A stretch of 7,162 nt of DNA from positions 1 to 7,162 of the forward strand of contig JAHRWC010000274.1 in the NCBI GenBank assembly GCA_019090365.1. Direction: 5' to 3'. This document shows positions 5,320 to 7,162 of the stretch, in pieces. The position numbers were made by a program, and so were the translations under genes. The notes below the pieces were generated by a model. That model saw only the letters and a program-made list of their open reading frames with translations. It was not told the origin of the DNA and made no database searches. Position 1 is the first letter of the stretch. Every line of letters begins with the position of its first letter. The stretch is from Flavobacteriaceae bacterium. Its GTDB lineage: Bacteria; Bacteroidota; Bacteroidia; Flavobacteriales; Flavobacteriaceae.

Positions 5320-6288
5320 ATGAGTTATTTAGAAACGACACACGATGTATATAAAGAAGCAGCCTTAACACCAGATGTAGGGCTTTGTTGTACGACTAAT
5401 CCAATTTGGGAATTACCAGGTTTAAAAATTCCTAAAATTATGCAAGAAATGAACTACGGTTGTGGTAGTACAGTTAATGCAAGAGATCTAACTAATAATC
5501 CAAAAACTTTATATGTTGGAGTTGGAGGAGGAATGGAATTACTGCAATTTGCTTATTTCTCAAGAGCTAAAGGAAGTGTAATTGGAGTCGATGTAGTAGA
5601 TGAAATGTTGGAAGCTTCAAGAAAGAACTTTGAAGAAGCTGAAGCTTTGAACCCTTGGTTTAAAAGTGATTTTGTAGACCTAAAAAAAGGAGATGCACTG
5701 CATTTACCTGTAGAAGATAATAGCATTGATGTAGCTGCTCAAAACTGTTTGTTCAATATTTTCAAAGCTGAAGATTTAAAAAAGGCGATTGAAGAAATGT
5801 ACCGTGTGATAAAACCTCACGGAAGATTAGTTATGAGCGACCCAACTTGTGAGCAACCAATGAATGATGCTTTAAGAGATGATGCACGTTTAAGAGCTTT
5901 GTGTTTAAGTGGAAGTTTACCTATTTCAGAATATGTAAAAGCGTTAACTGATGTTGGTTTTGGAACTATTGAAATTAGAGCGCGTAAACCCTACCGAATT
6001 TTAGACCCAAAAAACTACCCTACAGATGAATTGATCTACATTGAAAGTATTGAAATTGCAGCCATCAAAGATCCAATGCCAGAAGATGGTCCTTGTATTT
6101 TTACTGGAAAAGCAGCCATCTATTTTGGTGATGAAGAATATCTAGATGATAAGAAAGGTCATATATTATTAAAAAACCAACCCATAGCTATTTGCGATAA
6201 AACTGCAGGAGATTTAGCAGCGCTAAATAGAGATGATATTTTTATAAGTGAATCTACCTTCCATTATGATGGAGGTGGTTGTTGCTAG
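5320..6288 (+). CDS. arsM: Arsenite methyltransferase ArsM, arsenosugar type
   Basis: A 322-residue cytoplasmic SAM-dependent methyltransferase that converts arsenite (as thiol adducts) to methyl- and dimethylarsenite, the latter the substrate of ArsS. The SAM-binding glycine loop is VGVGGGMEL (66-74), with an acidic strand end at GVDVVDEM (89-96). The three cysteines needed for arsenic binding and transfer are recognisable by context: Cys48 in NYGCGS, Cys143 in QNCLFN and Cys195 in LCLSGSLPISEY. A Cys-Cys pair at 23-24 (GLCCTTN) may supply the fourth. The C-terminal extension (about 225-322) ends in GGGCC, a second vicinal pair. The N-terminal GLCCTTNPIW pattern is typical of the arsenosugar-linked ArsM group. 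It is the last gene before a strong terminator. The 87-base gap from the phosphorylase is the longest inside the cluster, so an additional internal promoter is possible. Confidence 0.95.
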   Translation: MSYLETTHDVYKEAALTPDVGLCCTTNPIWELPGLKIPKIMQEMNYGCGSTVNARDLTNNPKTLYVGVGGGMELLQFAYFSRAKGSVIGVDVVDEMLEASRKNFEEAEALNPWFKSDFVDLKKGDALHLPVEDNSIDVAAQNCLFNIFKAEDLKKAIEEMYRVIKPHGRLVMSDPTCEQPMNDALRDDARLRALCLSGSLPISEYVKALTDVGFGTIEIRARKPYRILDPKNYPTDELIYIESIEIAAIKDPMPEDGPCIFTGKAAIYFGDEEYLDDKKGHILLKNQPIAICDKTAGDLAALNRDDIFISESTFHYDGGGCC

Positions 6289-6309
6289 AATGTTTTTATA
6301 AATTATATG

Positions 6310-6337
6310 AAAAAGAGGCCTATTTGGCCTTTTTTTT
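6310..6337 (+). terminator. Rho-independent terminator after arsM
   Basis: The arm AGGCC (6316-6320) pairs with GGCCT (6326-6330) around a five-base TATTT loop. A G-T wobble and an A-run (6310-6314) pairing with the following T-run extend the stem, and the T-run continues to 6337. This lies 22 bases after the arsM stop and should end the arsenosugar transcript. It also separates it from the PiT gene. With A and T runs on both sides it could work in both directions. Confidence 0.88.
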
Positions 6338-6392
6338 GTGATAGCTGTAATGGAAATATAAATTCTACGTCCAAATATGGAAATTATATTTT

Positions 6393-7162
6393 ATGTTGAT
6401 ACTTCTTTTTATTGCTGCTTGTTTTTTAGCATTTAGCAATGGAGCTAATGATAATTTTAAAGGGGTAGCAACGCTCTTCGGAAGTGGAACAACTCAATAT
6501 AAAACTGCAATTAGATGGGCAACTCTTACTACTTTTCTAGGATCTATAGCCGCAATCTTTTTAGCAGAAGAATTAGTCAAGAATTTTTCAGGAAAAGGCT
6601 TGGTGCCGAATGAATTAATATTGTCTCCAGAATTTGCAATCTCAATCGCAATAGGAGCTGCTCTAACAGTATTATTAGCTACAAAAATTGGAATGCCAAT
6701 TTCTACAACTCATGGTTTGGTAGGCGCATTATTTGGAGCAGGTGTTATGGCAATTGGAGCAGATTTTAATTTTGCAAAATTAGGAAACACGTTTTTAATG
6801 CCACTTATTTTGAGTCCATTAATGGCAGCAGTTCTAAGTTTTCTAGTGTATGTTATATTTCGATTTTTCAGAAATAAATCAGGTATTAAAAAACAAAGTT
6901 GTGTTTGTGTATCAGAAATAAAAACAACATCTCAAGTATCAAACTCTAGTTTAGCTATGGACGCTTCTTCAACCCTTAAAATAACTTCTTGCAATAATGG
7001 TTGTGAAGATAAATATGAAGGTAAATTATTAGGAGTTTCAGCTCAACAAATTTTAGATACTTTGCATTTTTTAAGCGCCGGAGTAGTGAGTTTTGCTAGA
7101 GGCCTAAATGATACCCCAAAAATTGTTGGACTTCTATTAATTATTAATGCCATTGATATTAA
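6393..7162 (+). CDS. PiT-family inorganic phosphate transporter, 3' end outside window
   Basis: The first 256 residues of an inner-membrane phosphate permease of the PiT family, open to the window edge. It shows the first PiT signature, SNGANDNFKGVAT (15-27), the conserved MPISTTHGLVG (101-111), and the start of the second inverted repeat with SFARGLNDTPKI (233-244). Both halves of the phosphate site are therefore represented. Between helix-rich parts a hydrophilic loop (about 160-212) carries Cys170-Val-Cys172 and Cys200-NNG-Cys204. The ATG at 6393 places the first helix immediately, as in relatives; no in-frame upstream start fits better. A strong terminator separates it from arsM, so it should have its own promoter. 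TATATTTT at 6385-6392 abuts the ATG and is too close for that; TAAATTCT at 6359-6366 is a weak alternative. PiT carriers also take up arsenate, which would fit the neighbourhood, but the substrate here is unproven. Confidence 0.92.
   Translation, partial: MLILLFIAACFLAFSNGANDNFKGVATLFGSGTTQYKTAIRWATLTTFLGSIAAIFLAEELVKNFSGKGLVPNELILSPEFAISIAIGAALTVLLATKIGMPISTTHGLVGALFGAGVMAIGADFNFAKLGNTFLMPLILSPLMAAVLSFLVYVIFRFFRNKSGIKKQSCVCVSEIKTTSQVSNSSLAMDASSTLKITSCNNGCEDKYEGKLLGVSAQQILDTLHFLSAGVVSFARGLNDTPKIVGLLLIINAIDI

Noticed and set aside
6385..6392. TATATTTT as the -7 element of the PiT gene
   Set aside because: It directly abuts the ATG, so transcription would begin inside the gene, and no later in-frame start fits the first transmembrane helix.
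1..7162. tRNA/rRNA genes, CRISPR arrays, insertion sequences, attachment sites
   Set aside because: No regularly spaced repeats, transposase fragments, terminal inverted repeats of element length or tRNA-like cloverleafs were seen, and nearly all the window is coding.

Overview
The window is low-GC DNA with the hallmarks of a marine-type Bacteroidota, most likely Flavobacteriaceae. Intergenic A/T runs contain -7 elements resembling TAnnTTTG, starts almost always lack a Shine-Dalgarno sequence, and the proteins look flavobacterial. The first 18 bases are the Tn5/Nextera mosaic end, a library adapter rather than genomic DNA, so the left edge is a contig end from transposon-based sequencing.

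Layout: (1) 19-912, minus strand: a CPA1-type Na+/H+ antiporter that has lost its C-terminus at the adapter. (2) 913-1002: a short divergent promoter region. (3) 1003-1755: a secreted, probably outer-membrane beta-barrel protein (DUF481-like). (4) 1830-6288: a compact co-directional cluster for arsenosugar biosynthesis, with an AhpD-like peroxidase-like protein, the radical SAM enzyme ArsS, a secreted rhodanese, a DUF2064-type glycosyltransferase/nucleotidyltransferase-like protein, a purine nucleoside phosphorylase and the arsenite methyltransferase ArsM. It closes with a strong intrinsic terminator at 6310-6337. (5) 6393 to the right edge: the first 256 codons of a PiT-family phosphate transporter with a cysteine-bearing loop.

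How the genes may work together: ArsM methylates arsenite to dimethylarsenite using SAM. ArsS adds the 5'-deoxyadenosyl group of a second SAM, giving after oxidation 5'-deoxy-5'-dimethylarsinoyl-adenosine. The phosphorylase is the obvious candidate to remove adenine, which would leave a dimethylarsinoyl-ribose-1-phosphate. The adjacent DUF2064 protein could activate or transfer that sugar. The first two steps are established for ArsM/ArsS families; the phosphorylase step, the DUF2064 activation idea, and roles for the rhodanese, peroxidase-like protein, barrel and PiT protein are inferred from gene order and residues. No ArsR-type regulator, arsenate reductase or arsenite efflux pump is in the window.

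The most interesting points are the MTAP-like active-site substitutions in the phosphorylase, its tight coupling to the DUF2064 gene, the rhodanese export signal, an inverted repeat spanning the cluster promoter, and the paired cysteines in the PiT loop.
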